Shown: piece after piece, positions 1 to 8,593 of the stretch | How positions within the stretch are numbered: the stretch's first letter is position 1 | How the letters are laid out: every line of letters starts with the position of its first letter | Origin: Gallionella straubiae | GTDB lineage: Bacteria > Pseudomonadota > Gammaproteobacteria > Burkholderiales > Gallionellaceae | DNA: 64,000 nucleotides | Assembly: GCF_051257895.1 (NCBI RefSeq) | Contig: NZ_CP194331.1 | Span: forward strand, 496,001 to 560,000 | Direction of reading: 5' to 3' | Translations under genes and position numbers: made by a program | Notes under the pieces: generated by a model | Databases searched by the model: none | Seen by the model: the letters and a program-made list of their open reading frames with translations, nothing else | What the model was told of the DNA's origin: nothing

Positions 1-903
1 GCAACGCAGCAGGGCATGGCGGCCGGGGAACACGCCGGACATGGGGAGCCTGCCGGAGTGGCGGCGGGCAGGGGCGGCATGGCGGGAGGGGCGGGCAGGC
101 CCGCATCGTGGACGTCGTTCCCCACCTTGAAAGCCAGGATGGGCGGCGAAGGCCGCGACCGCAGGATGGTTACGATCATTCCGCAGAACATCGTTGCAAG
201 CAGCATCGATGCCTACTCCAACAACACCAAGGATGAAAAGGGGCACCGCCGGCTTCCGCTGGAGATGGCGGGCGCGAGGCTGGACAAACCTGCGGCCGGC
301 GGCTTCCACTGGCTGGCCGCACGCGAGGAGCAGGGCGGACAGGTGAAGGTGGCTTCCACCGTGCATTTCTTCACCGGCTCCGGCGCCAAGACTCCGACGG
401 CGATGTTCATGCAGCCGAAGCATGAGCTGGAGATCATTCCGCGGCCTTTCCCGCGCGAGCATTCACGCTATCGCGCCAACGAGGACTGGAAGTTCCTGGT
501 GCGCTTCAACGGCAAGCCGCTGGCGAGCCAGAAGGTGAATCTGGAAACCGCGAATGGCACCAGGGCCGAGTTGCTCAGCGATGCGCAGGGTATGATCACG
601 GTTCGCGTTCCGGATGACTTCAAGGCGGAAGCCCCGCAAAAAACTGCGGGCAGTTACGGGCGGCGTGGTTCGGATTTCGTGCTGGCAACTGAGCACGCGG
701 AGAGCGGCAAGACCTACCTGACCGCCTTCAACGCCGGTTACGGCACGGATGCGTTCTACCAGCGCGATCTTGCGATGGGGTTGGGGTTCACCTTGCTTGG
801 CATGATTGGTGCCGTGCCGCTGCTGCGGCAGCGCAAGGATGCGAAGCAGAAGGCCGACGCCAAACCGGCAGCGACTGAAACCGCCAACAACAAGGATGCC
901 TGA
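1..903 (+). CDS. Membrane-anchored periplasmic protein, DUF4198-like (5' partial)
   Basis: The reading frame is open from the first base of the window, so the true start is probably upstream; the first in-window ATG is at 16. The middle of the protein (about residues 105-235 from that ATG) resembles the all-beta DUF4198/NikM-type periplasmic domain, with segments such as FLVRFNGKPLASQKVNLET and ITVRVPDDF. One hydrophobic segment near the C terminus (MGLGFTLLGMIGAVPLL) is followed by a basic, Lys/Ala-rich tail, which fits a periplasmic domain anchored by a C-terminal helix. The stop lies one base before the ATG of the polyferredoxin gene, so the two are probably co-transcribed. DUF4198 proteins often sit beside metal transporters, which suits the metal-uptake genes downstream. 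The family call is tentative and the exact substrate cannot be read from the sequence. Confidence 0.6.
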   Translation, partial: ATQQGMAAGEHAGHGEPAGVAAGRGGMAGGAGRPASWTSFPTLKARMGGEGRDRRMVTIIPQNIVASSIDAYSNNTKDEKGHRRLPLEMAGARLDKPAAGGFHWLAAREEQGGQVKVASTVHFFTGSGAKTPTAMFMQPKHELEIIPRPFPREHSRYRANEDWKFLVRFNGKPLASQKVNLETANGTRAELLSDAQGMITVRVPDDFKAEAPQKTAGSYGRRGSDFVLATEHAESGKTYLTAFNAGYGTDAFYQRDLAMGLGFTLLGMIGAVPLLRQRKDAKQKADAKPAATETANNKDA

Positions 904-904
904 C

Positions 905-1957
905 ATGTTGAAATCCATTTTTCCGACGCTGACGCGTTTCCGCTTCACCATCCAGCTCCTCATGCTGTTCGTCACCGTTTACGGCGGCGTGCTGCTGGGC
1001 AGCTATGTCAGCGACCGCGTTTCGCAGGCGCTGCCCTCGCTGGCCTGCGCATTCGACAAACAGACCGGCGACCAATGCATCCTGATCGTCAACCAGCACC
1101 AGTTGCATCACCGCATCGGCGAGGCGCTGGTCAAGGCACAGGAGCTAACCTATACGGTATTCATCCCGACGCTGGTCTCGGTGGCCACCTTCTTTGCCTT
1201 CTTCTTTTTCCTCAACAAGGCGTTCTGCGGCTGGGTCTGCCCGATGGGCACGGTGCAGGAGATCGTCTACCGCATCGGCAGGAGGCTGGGCAGGCCGCTG
1301 CACCGCTTCTCGCCGGGCAATGTCGGCCGGGTGCGCCCGGTGAAGTGGCTGATGCTGCTGGTACTGGTGCTCGGCCTGCCGCTGCTGGCCGGCATGGGTA
1401 CCGTACCCAATGAACTGGGCGATCCCTATTGCCAGGTATGCCCCTCGCGCATCGCCACCACGCTGCTGACCGCCGACACCGAGCAGATCGCGCTGCGCAC
1501 TTCGACGGGCGTCAACTTCTTCCTCGGTGCGCTGGGCAATGCGTTGTTCGGTTTCGTCATCATCGCCGCGCTCGCGGTGCGCCAGCCGTTCTGCCGCATC
1601 TGTCCGCTGCTGTCGTGGAATGCGCTGTTCCAGAGGCTCTCGCCGATGCAACTGGTGAAGAAGCAGAATGACAAATGCGACAAATGCAGCGTCTGCGAAA
1701 AGGCCTGCCCGATGGACATCCACGAGATCGGCCGGGAGCACGGCAAAAAAGCATTCCACGAGGACTGCACCATGTGCGGCCGCTGCGTCGAATACTGCCC
1801 GGACGACGACGTGATCCAGATCAAGTTCTTCGGCGTCCCCCTGTTCAAGTCATCACGCGAGGCTTACAAGCAGCGCGTGAAGCTGGAGACCCCGGAAGGC
1901 TTGCCGAAGAACAAGGTGATCTGGCTGGCGCAGTCGAAGGAGAACCCGCATGGATGA
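905..1957 (+). CDS. NosR/NapH-like 4Fe-4S polyferredoxin membrane protein
   Basis: This 350-residue protein starts at ATG 905 (MLKSIFPTLTRFRF). The frame is open further upstream, but that part overlaps the preceding gene. It has several transmembrane segments and cysteine motifs typical of NapH/NosR/CcoG-type membrane ferredoxins: CGWVCPMGT, CQVCPSR, CRICPLLSW, and a C-terminal two-cluster ferredoxin with CDKCSVCEKACP and CTMCGRCVEYCP. Such proteins pass electrons from the quinone pool or cytoplasm to periplasmic redox enzymes. It overlaps the next gene by 8 bases, so they are an operon. Its place beside a TonB receptor and a TlpA-like protein suggests that it supplies reducing power for handling a metal in the periplasm; this role is inferred. 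Confidence 0.85.
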   Translation: MLKSIFPTLTRFRFTIQLLMLFVTVYGGVLLGSYVSDRVSQALPSLACAFDKQTGDQCILIVNQHQLHHRIGEALVKAQELTYTVFIPTLVSVATFFAFFFFLNKAFCGWVCPMGTVQEIVYRIGRRLGRPLHRFSPGNVGRVRPVKWLMLLVLVLGLPLLAGMGTVPNELGDPYCQVCPSRIATTLLTADTEQIALRTSTGVNFFLGALGNALFGFVIIAALAVRQPFCRICPLLSWNALFQRLSPMQLVKKQNDKCDKCSVCEKACPMDIHEIGREHGKKAFHEDCTMCGRCVEYCPDDDVIQIKFFGVPLFKSSREAYKQRVKLETPEGLPKNKVIWLAQSKENPHG

Positions 1958-2609
1958 TTTCTTCAACCCGGCGCTGATCCCGCAGGAGACCACGCTGTTC
2001 GCCGTCTGGCTGCTCGGCCTGTCGCTCGGGCTGACGGCCTGCACCGTTACCTGCCTGCCGTTCATGGGCACCTGGGTGCTGGGGCGCGGCGGTTCGCAAA
2101 CCCAGGCGCTGTATGACACGGCCATGTTCGTGGCGGGGCGCATCGTCGCCTACACCATGCTCGGCGCGATCGCCGGCGGGGCTGGGGTGTGGCTGTCCGA
2201 AGCGATGCGCGGCGGAACCGGCAACCTGGTGATCGGGCTCGCTTCCATCGCGGCAGGCATCTGGCTGCTGCGCGCCGAAAAGCCGCACTCCCCGTGCGGC
2301 ACGGTGCGCCGTGCGGGTACCACGCCGCCGCTGCTTATGGGCTTCTCGCTGAGCCTCACCCCCTGCGCGCCGCTGGCCTCGCTGCTTGCGGTGTGCGCCG
2401 CGGCGGGGAGCGTGAGGATGGGCATGACCAACGGCATGATGTTCGGCCTGGGTGCGGCGCTGACCCCGCTCCTGATCCTGCTGCCGCTGATCAGCCTGCT
2501 CGGCAAGAACCTGCGCGACAACCGCGAATGGATCACGCGCTGGATCCGCTGGGGCGCGGCGGCGGTGCTGATCCTGCTCGGGTTGCGGAGACTGCTGCTG
2601 GTGCTCTGA
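1950..2609 (+). CDS. SafE/UreH-like (TauE/SafE family) membrane protein
   Basis: This is a 219-residue polytopic membrane protein with about six hydrophobic segments and two related half-repeats. Each half begins with a Pro/Cys-containing helix: LTACTVTCLPFMGTWVLGRG near residue 30 and SLTPCAPLASLLAVCAAAG near residue 135. Paired small-residue and Cys/Pro helices of this sort are typical of the CcdA/DsbD-like and SafE/UreH-like families, which move thiol reductant or metal ions across the inner membrane. The start overlaps the end of the polyferredoxin gene. Because a thioredoxin-like protein is encoded downstream, a thiol-transfer role is possible, but metal transport is equally plausible. 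Confidence 0.75.
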   Translation: MDDFFNPALIPQETTLFAVWLLGLSLGLTACTVTCLPFMGTWVLGRGGSQTQALYDTAMFVAGRIVAYTMLGAIAGGAGVWLSEAMRGGTGNLVIGLASIAAGIWLLRAEKPHSPCGTVRRAGTTPPLLMGFSLSLTPCAPLASLLAVCAAAGSVRMGMTNGMMFGLGAALTPLLILLPLISLLGKNLRDNREWITRWIRWGAAAVLILLGLRRLLLVL

Positions 2610-2640
2610 GATGGCGCGATTGCGGGCTTTTCGAGGGATT

Positions 2641-2717
2641 GCGGCATTTTGTGGCTACGGCATAACCTGAAGGTTAGCCTCCACCGCAAAATGCCGCACC
2701 AGAGGGTGCGGCATTTT
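2641..2717 (+). terminator. Terminator with competing upstream arm
   Basis: A perfect 13-base inverted repeat (2688-2700 and 2705-2717, loop AGAG) built around AAAATGCCGCACC ends in TTTT and is a good rho-independent terminator for the preceding operon. A further copy of GCGGCATTTTG at 2641-2651 can pair with the left arm of that hairpin instead, so two mutually exclusive structures are possible just upstream of the TonB receptor gene. Confidence 0.65.
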
Positions 2718-2812
2718 GTCGCATCCCCAAGCGGGCTTTTTGTCTGTAGTATTCCCATGGCTGTTTGAAGTCCATAAAAATTATTATCTAGGCAACTTGG
2801 GAGAGGGTAAGC

Positions 2813-4975
2813 ATGAAAAGGCAGAAAATCGGCCGCGGAAAACTATTCGCGTTGAGTTGTATTTACGTGAGCATCGCCAATGCGGCGTTTGCTGCGGATG
2901 AACCTTCGCAACTCGGCGAGGTGACCGTCACCGGAACCCGCGAAGCGACGCCCTTGACGGAAACGTCGGCTGCGATCGGCATCATCAAGCAGAAGGACAT
3001 CAAGCTTACCGGTCCGTCCCATCCTCAGCAGATCCTCGGGCAAATTCCGGGCGTGGCCATCAACGTCACGAATGGCGAAGGCCACACGACCGGTATCCGC
3101 CAGAAAATCGGGACAGACCCAGTATACCTCTATTTGGAGGACGGCATTCCCATCCGCGCCACCGGCTTTTTCAACCACAACGCCCTGTATGAGGTCAATA
3201 TCCCGTCGGCTGGCGGCGTAGAGGTAGTCAAGGGCATCGGTTCGGCGCTTTACGGTTCCGATGCAATCGGCGGAACCATAAACATTCTGAGCAACCAGCC
3301 CACTCGGCAGAGCGGTGCCGGGCTTTCCGTCGAGGCGGGAAACTACGGCTGGTATCGTTTGCTGGGGAATGCCAATACAGGGCAGAAGGAAATGGGCGCA
3401 CTGCGCGCCGACGTGAATGTCTCGCACACCGACGGCTGGCGCGTGAAAACCGCATATGACCGGCTGAGCGGCAACCTGCGCTGGGATTATGCGCCTGATG
3501 GAGAATCGGTGTTCAAGACCATCCTGGGGTTCAGCAAGATCGATCAGCAGACCGGGGCAAATTCGGCGTTGACTCCGTTTGAATACCAGAACACCCCGAC
3601 CGTGAACGCGCGTTCCGTCGCCTACCGCAAGGTCGATGCGTTGCGGCTTTCGACCAATCTGGACAAGGATATCGGCGATAACACGCTGGTTTCCATTACT
3701 CCCTATTTCCGCTACAACTCCATGAACCTCAACGGCTCATACAACTTCAGTACCGCCGCGACCGGCGATCCGCGGGTTGAAAAGACCACGGTCACCTCGC
3801 TGGGGCTGCTGACAAAATGGCGCAAGGATCTTCCCGGTTCAATGCGCACGCGCGTCGTCGCCGGTTTCGATTACGACTACAGCCCGGGAAAGCGCACCGA
3901 GGATGCCATCAGCTTCGCCGCTCCGGGCTGCACGGTGGCCGGCACGGCAACGAGGAGCCAGCAGTTTAATTGCTACACGGTGGGGCCGCGTATTTACGAT
4001 TACGAGGTGATTTACCAGAGCGCATCGCCCTATGTCCACACCGAATTTTCCCCTGTCGAGAAGCTGCGCGTGACGGCTGCGGTACGCTATGACACGATGA
4101 GCTACAAGATGACCAACAATCTGGCAGCGGGCGACCTAGCCAACGGCGCCAAGCATTATTGGCAGAACGCAAGCGGTTCGCGGTCATTCTCGAAGGCTAC
4201 CCCGAAGATCGGATTGGCCTTTGCTCTGACGCCCTCGACCCATCTTCATGCTTCCTATAATCAGGGGTTCCGCGCACCGGGTGAAAGCAACCTGTTCAGG
4301 GTCGGCCACGATACGACGCTGGCCTTGGGCAGGACCAAGGCAGCAGACGCGCTGCAGCTCAAACCCATCAAGGCGGATCAGTATGAAGTCGGCGTGCGCG
4401 GCGATGCAATCGGCTGGAATTATGACCTGATCTACTACGTCCTCAAAAAACGCGACGACATCCTCAATCAGCGCGACGCCCTCAACCAGACTACTATTTC
4501 CAGCAATAACGGCAGCACCGAACATCGCGGCATCGAGCTGGGTCTGGGCAAGTCCCTGGCGGATCAATTGCGCCTCGATATTGCCTATTCGTATGCGCAG
4601 CATACCTATGTCAGCTGGATTACCAACCAGTTTACCGGCGCAAACAACAATGGTAAGGATATCGAATCGGCACCGCACCTGATTGCCAACACACGACTGA
4701 CATGGAGTCCGACGGCGGCCGCTACTGCCCAGTTCGAATGGGTAAAGACGGGTGCCTACTGGCTTGACGCGGCCAACACCGGCAAATACAACGGGCATGA
4801 CTTGTACAACCTGCGTGCCGATTACAAGGTGGAGAAGGACCTCTCGCTGTTCGGCAGAATCATCAATCTGTCCAACACGCGCTACGCTGATAGTGCGGCC
4901 GGCACAGGTGCCGCGCCCACCCTCTCTCCGGGGTTGCCGCGCACCATTTATGCCGGCATCGAGATTAAGTGGTAA
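2813..4975 (+). CDS. TonB-dependent outer-membrane receptor
   Basis: This 720-residue protein starts at ATG 2813 behind GGAGAGGG. An N-terminal signal peptide ends near FAADEPSQ. A TonB box/plug region follows (LGEVTVTGTREATPL, then plug-domain motifs including GSALYGSDAIGGTINIL). The rest is a 22-strand-type beta barrel that ends in the aromatic-terminal segment YAGIEIKW, as outer-membrane porins do. It would import a scarce chelated metal or cofactor using energy from TonB-ExbB-ExbD, which are encoded 1.8 kb downstream. The ligand cannot be assigned from sequence; nearby redox and Cys/His-rich proteins make copper, iron or another metal chelate the leading guesses. Confidence 0.9.
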   Translation: MKRQKIGRGKLFALSCIYVSIANAAFAADEPSQLGEVTVTGTREATPLTETSAAIGIIKQKDIKLTGPSHPQQILGQIPGVAINVTNGEGHTTGIRQKIGTDPVYLYLEDGIPIRATGFFNHNALYEVNIPSAGGVEVVKGIGSALYGSDAIGGTINILSNQPTRQSGAGLSVEAGNYGWYRLLGNANTGQKEMGALRADVNVSHTDGWRVKTAYDRLSGNLRWDYAPDGESVFKTILGFSKIDQQTGANSALTPFEYQNTPTVNARSVAYRKVDALRLSTNLDKDIGDNTLVSITPYFRYNSMNLNGSYNFSTAATGDPRVEKTTVTSLGLLTKWRKDLPGSMRTRVVAGFDYDYSPGKRTEDAISFAAPGCTVAGTATRSQQFNCYTVGPRIYDYEVIYQSASPYVHTEFSPVEKLRVTAAVRYDTMSYKMTNNLAAGDLANGAKHYWQNASGSRSFSKATPKIGLAFALTPSTHLHASYNQGFRAPGESNLFRVGHDTTLALGRTKAADALQLKPIKADQYEVGVRGDAIGWNYDLIYYVLKKRDDILNQRDALNQTTISSNNGSTEHRGIELGLGKSLADQLRLDIAYSYAQHTYVSWITNQFTGANNNGKDIESAPHLIANTRLTWSPTAAATAQFEWVKTGAYWLDAANTGKYNGHDLYNLRADYKVEKDLSLFGRIINLSNTRYADSAAGTGAAPTLSPGLPRTIYAGIEIKW

Positions 4976-5032
4976 ATAAGCGTGGCGGCGGCCTCCGGGT
5001 TGCCGCCTTCGATCCTGTTATATGATGCGGGT

Positions 5033-6280
5033 ATGAACAAGTTAACCATTGCACTTCTCTTTGCCGCTGCGCTGGCCGCCTGTCCGGCATCGGCTGCCGA
5101 GCACGCCAGCCATGCCAAGCCCGGCGTGGCGGCCCCGGCGGCTGCGCCTGTCGACATGGAAAAACGTTGGAAAGAGGCGCTCGCCAAACCGTCGCTCGCC
5201 GTTACCGGGGCTTTCGACGAGAAGGGGCGCCTGTGGCTGGCCGCGATCCGCGGGCAGCATGTGTACGTCAGTTATTCCGACGACCATGGCGCCACCCAGA
5301 GCGTCCCGGTCAAGGTCAATGCCGAGCCCGAGAGCATCCTCGGCGACGGCGAGAATCGTCCCAAGATCATCGTGCGCAAAGGGGTGATTTACATCTCCTA
5401 CACGCAGGGATTGGCGAAGCCCATGACCGGCGATATCCGTTTCAGCCGCTCGACCGATGGCGGGAAAAGCTTTTCCGCGCCGATCACCGTCAACGATAAC
5501 CGCGACATCATCAGCCATCGCTTCGATTCCATGGCGGTGAATGGCAAGGGACATGTTTACATCGCCTGGCTCGACAAGCGCGACCAGGGTGCTGCGGAGA
5601 AAAGAGGGGAGAAATACAACGGCTCGGCCATCTACTATGCGATGTCGGACGGCGGCGGGGCGAGCTTCCGGCGCAACGTCAAGATCGCCGATCACGTCTG
5701 CGAATGCTGCCGCACGGCCATGGTCGTGGACACCGACGATTATCCCGTGGTCGCATGGCGCCACATCTACGACACCAACATCCGCGACCATGCGCTGGTC
5801 AAGCTGGACGGTAAGATGGCTCCCGTGCGAGTCAGCCACGAAAACTGGAACATCGCTGCGTGCCCGCATCACGGGCCATCGCTCTCCATCGCTGCGGACG
5901 GCATTTATCACGCCACCTGGTTCAGCAATGCGCCGGGGTACCAAGGCCTGTTCTATGCGCACTCGGACGACCGGGGCAAGACTTTTTCTGCTCCGTTGCA
6001 CTTCGGCAATCCCGAGGCGCAGCCGGCGCACCCTTACGTATTGAGCCTCGGTGGCCGCGTCTATCTCGCGTGGAAGGAATTCGACGGCGAGAACACCGCC
6101 ATCCTCGGGATGCATTCAGAGGATGGAGGGAAGTCGTGGTCCGCACCGGAAAAACTGGCGGGCACCTCCGAGGTATCGGACTGGCCGATGCTGATCGGCG
6201 AGAGCGGCAGGGCTTATTTGTCCTGGAACACCAGGAACGAAGGCTACCGCCTGATCGAAATAGGCGGCGGGCACAAGTGA
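5033..6280 (+). CDS. Secreted BNR-repeat (sialidase-fold) protein with CxCC and CPHHG motifs
   Basis: The chosen start is ATG 5033, which gives a clean signal peptide (MNKLTIALLFAAALAACPASA) in a 415-residue protein. The body carries Asp-box/BNR-type repeats such as FSRSTDGGKSFSAPITV, YSDDHGATQSVPV, HSDDRGKTFSAPL and HSEDGGKSWSAPE, which define a six-bladed sialidase-like propeller. Two unusual metal-binding-looking motifs lie between blades: HVCECCRTAM (about residue 222) and CPHHGPS (about residue 280). True sialidases need a catalytic Arg triad, and none is obvious here. With a TonB receptor upstream and a thioredoxin-like gene overlapping downstream, a periplasmic or surface metal- or heme-binding role is more likely than glycan hydrolysis. 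Confidence 0.7.
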   Translation: MNKLTIALLFAAALAACPASAAEHASHAKPGVAAPAAAPVDMEKRWKEALAKPSLAVTGAFDEKGRLWLAAIRGQHVYVSYSDDHGATQSVPVKVNAEPESILGDGENRPKIIVRKGVIYISYTQGLAKPMTGDIRFSRSTDGGKSFSAPITVNDNRDIISHRFDSMAVNGKGHVYIAWLDKRDQGAAEKRGEKYNGSAIYYAMSDGGGASFRRNVKIADHVCECCRTAMVVDTDDYPVVAWRHIYDTNIRDHALVKLDGKMAPVRVSHENWNIAACPHHGPSLSIAADGIYHATWFSNAPGYQGLFYAHSDDRGKTFSAPLHFGNPEAQPAHPYVLSLGGRVYLAWKEFDGENTAILGMHSEDGGKSWSAPEKLAGTSEVSDWPMLIGESGRAYLSWNTRNEGYRLIEIGGGHK

Positions 6281-6768
6281 GGCGGCTTGGCTTTCTGGTA
6301 GCGCTGTGCTCCGCTTTATTCTCTTCCGCTCCGGCGCAGGCCGCGCAGGAAATCAAGCCGTTCGTCCGCGGCAGTTACCAGCAGATTGTTGCCGCGCAGC
6401 AGGGCAAGCCCTTCATCGTCAACTTCTGGTCGCTGACCTGCAATTACTGCATGGTCGAACTGGCCATGCTCAAGAAGCTGGTGAAAAAATATCCAAAGCT
6501 CGATCTGGTGCTGGTCTCCACCGATACGCCGGAAGAAGAAAAAGAGATTGCCGCCACACTCGCAAAGTTTTCTCTGAAGAAGGCGGAGGCCTGGGTATTT
6601 GCCGACGACTATACCGAGCGCCTGCGTTTCGAGGTGGACAGGAAGTGGCAGGGTGAATTGCCGCGCACCTATTTCTTCAGCCCTGGAAAGGAAGCAGCAG
6701 GCATCAGCGGCAAGCTCGAATACAGGGAAGTGGAGCAATGGGTCAAAGAACAATATGCTGTGAGATGA
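6277..6768 (+). CDS. TlpA/ResA-like periplasmic thioredoxin
   Basis: The start is probably GTG 6277, which overlaps the upstream stop (GTGA) and gives a signal peptide ending near PAQAAQE; the protein is 163 residues. A thioredoxin-fold core follows, with the segment FIVNFWSLTCNYCMVEL holding a CNYC (CxxC) redox site, and a later cis-Pro region LPRTYFF. The translational overlap with the BNR protein implies a functional pair. This enzyme could keep the CECC cysteines of that protein reduced or help load a metal. Thiol-disulfide exchange in the periplasm is the family function; the partner is inferred from the gene overlap. Confidence 0.8.
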   Translation: MRRLGFLVALCSALFSSAPAQAAQEIKPFVRGSYQQIVAAQQGKPFIVNFWSLTCNYCMVELAMLKKLVKKYPKLDLVLVSTDTPEEEKEIAATLAKFSLKKAEAWVFADDYTERLRFEVDRKWQGELPRTYFFSPGKEAAGISGKLEYREVEQWVKEQYAVR

Positions 6769-6772
6769 CGCC

Positions 6773-7450
6773 ATGAGCTCGCTGGCCTACCCACCCCTGA
6801 TGACCATGATGAATCCGGCAGATTTGCAATTGCGCGACCGCTCGCTGATCGTGGCATTGGTGGTGCTCGCGCATGTCCTGGTGCTGTGGTTTCTGATGGC
6901 TGCCCCCAGCCTTCCCACGTCGAGGCATCAGGAAATGTCGGTCAGCTTTGCGGCCATGCCCAGCCCGCCGCAACCCGTTGCAGCGGAGCCGAAGCCGCAA
7001 CCCAAACCCGAGCCCAAGCCGGCCGAGAAACCCAGGCCGGTGGAAAAGCGTGCTCAGCCCTCGCCGGAGGTTACGACGCCCATCGTGCCTGAGCAGACGC
7101 CGGTGCCGACCGAAGTCAGCAGCGCGCCCCCGCAGCCAGTGGCCACGCCGCCCGGCCTGCCGGATCGCGAACCGGACTACCAGGCGGCGTACCTGAAAAA
7201 CCCGGTTCCCGCCTATCCGATGGTGGCGCGGCGCATGGGCTGGCAGGGCAAGGTGGTGTTGAATGTCGAGGTGCTGGCAAGCGGCCTGCCCGGCGAAGTC
7301 AGGCTGCACCAGAGCAGCGGGCATGACGTGCTGGACAAGGCTGCGATGCAGGCGGTGCGCGGCTGGAAATTTGCTCCGGCGCGCCAGGGCGGGCAGGTGA
7401 TTACCAAGTGGTTTCTGGTTCCGATTCCGTTTATTTTGAAAGAGGATTGA
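6773..7450 (+). CDS. tonB: Energy transducer TonB
   Basis: This 225-residue protein has a short cytoplasmic N terminus, one membrane anchor (LIVALVVLAHVLVLWFLM, about residues 24-41), a long Pro/Lys/Glu-rich periplasmic spacer (repeats of KPQPKPEPKPAEKP type) and a C-terminal TonB domain with YPMVARRMGWQGKVVL and the conserved AVRGWKFAPAR. It passes the proton-motive force from ExbB-ExbD to the outer-membrane receptor. It directly precedes exbB (1-base TGATG overlap) and lies in the same operon-like block as the receptor at 2813, which is therefore its likely dedicated client. Confidence 0.93.
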   Translation: MSSLAYPPLMTMMNPADLQLRDRSLIVALVVLAHVLVLWFLMAAPSLPTSRHQEMSVSFAAMPSPPQPVAAEPKPQPKPEPKPAEKPRPVEKRAQPSPEVTTPIVPEQTPVPTEVSSAPPQPVATPPGLPDREPDYQAAYLKNPVPAYPMVARRMGWQGKVVLNVEVLASGLPGEVRLHQSSGHDVLDKAAMQAVRGWKFAPARQGGQVITKWFLVPIPFILKED

Positions 7451-8106
7451 TGATGCAGTTATTCAGCAGTGATTCGATTGTTGTCGGCGCCACGCTTCTC
7501 GTGCTGCTGCTCTGTTCGGTGACCACCTGGTCTATCGTGGGGTACAAATTGCTGCAGCGCAGCCGCAACAACAAACAGGACAGCGCTTTTGCGCAGCAAT
7601 TCTGGGACTCGCCCGACTGGAAGAGCGCCGAGCGGGTGAGCGAACAGCATGAAGGGCAGCTTGCCAGCCTTGCGCGTTCAGCTTTCACCGCCTTGAGGGA
7701 AATGGCCAGCGGCAAGACCGATCTCAAGCATGCGGGTGCCCCGCAGGAACTAATGGAAAACGCCCTGCGCCAGCAGATCCGCAACCTGCAGCGCAAGGGG
7801 GAGAGCGGTTTGGCCGAACTGGCCGGCATCGGATCCACCTCGCCCTTCATCGGGCTGTTCGGCACGGTGTGGGGCATCATGCATGCGTTGCAGGAAATCG
7901 GCAAAACCGGATCGGCTAGCCTGGACGTGGTGGCGGGGCCGATCGGCGAGGCGCTGATCGCGACGGCCTTCGGCATCGCGGCCGCGTTGCCCGCGGTGCT
8001 GGCCTACAACTATTTCCTGCGCCGCCTGCGGCTGAACCTCACGGATTTCGAGAATTTCGCGGACGACTTCGCGAGGCTGGCGCGCAAATACGACTACAAG
8101 GTGTGA
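7450..8106 (+). CDS. exbB: MotA/TolQ/ExbB proton channel protein
   Basis: Two consecutive ATGs occur at 7450 and 7453; the first overlaps the tonB stop. The 218-residue product has an N-terminal membrane helix, a cytoplasmic loop and a C-terminal pair of helices with the family motif GLAELAGIGSTSPFIGLFGT and then IGEALIATAFGIAAALPAV. With ExbD it forms the proton channel that powers TonB. Spacing to exbD is one base. Confidence 0.93.
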   Translation: MMQLFSSDSIVVGATLLVLLLCSVTTWSIVGYKLLQRSRNNKQDSAFAQQFWDSPDWKSAERVSEQHEGQLASLARSAFTALREMASGKTDLKHAGAPQELMENALRQQIRNLQRKGESGLAELAGIGSTSPFIGLFGTVWGIMHALQEIGKTGSASLDVVAGPIGEALIATAFGIAAALPAVLAYNYFLRRLRLNLTDFENFADDFARLARKYDYKV

Positions 8107-8107
8107 C

Positions 8108-8515
8108 ATGGCCTTCCATACTCAGTCCGATCAGGAAATGATGAGCGAGATCAACGTCACGCCGCTGGTGGACGTGATGCTGGTGTTGCTGGTGGTGTTC
8201 ATTGTTACCGCGCCGCTGCTGTCGCAGTCGCTGGAAGTGAAGCTGCCCAAGACGGCCGCGGTGGATACGCGCATGGACTCCAAGCAGCAGGTGGTCACCA
8301 TTGATGCGGAAGGCAAGATCACGCTCGAGAGCATTGCGCTGGACGACAAGAAACTGGCCGAGCAGCTTGCCGAGGCGGCGGCGGGTAAGGACGATTTCGA
8401 ATTGCATGTCCACGCCGACGAGGCTGTCAATTACGGGCGCGTGGCGCAGGTCATGGCGATCGCGCAACACGCCGGGGTGAGCAAGCTGTCGTTCATGACG
8501 ATGGCGGGGCAATAG
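8108..8515 (+). CDS. exbD: ExbD/TolR biopolymer transport protein
   Basis: This 135-residue protein has one N-terminal membrane helix. The motif EINVTPLVDVMLVLLVVFIV contains the proton-binding Asp of the ExbD/TolR family. The remainder is a small periplasmic domain. It is the last gene of the uptake block and is followed by a strong terminator. Confidence 0.93.
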   Translation: MAFHTQSDQEMMSEINVTPLVDVMLVLLVVFIVTAPLLSQSLEVKLPKTAAVDTRMDSKQQVVTIDAEGKITLESIALDDKKLAEQLAEAAAGKDDFELHVHADEAVNYGRVAQVMAIAQHAGVSKLSFMTMAGQ

Positions 8516-8545
8516 GCGGTTTTCTTAGCCTGTAGTTCAATAATG

Positions 8546-8574
8546 AAAAAGGCACGCCGAGGCGTGCCTTTTTT
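8546..8574. terminator. Bidirectional rho-independent terminator
   Basis: The arms AAAAAGGCACGCC and GGCGTGCCTTTTTT are separated by GA and form a GC-rich stem flanked by A and T runs on the two sides. It can therefore stop both exbD (plus) and the convergent helicase gene (minus). Confidence 0.9.
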
Positions 8575-8593
8575 GTTTACCGGGTATTAACCC

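Noticed and set aside
5033..6280. True sialidase
   Set aside because: BNR motifs are present, but no Arg triad or catalytic Tyr/Asp pattern was found, and the Cys/His motifs point to another role.
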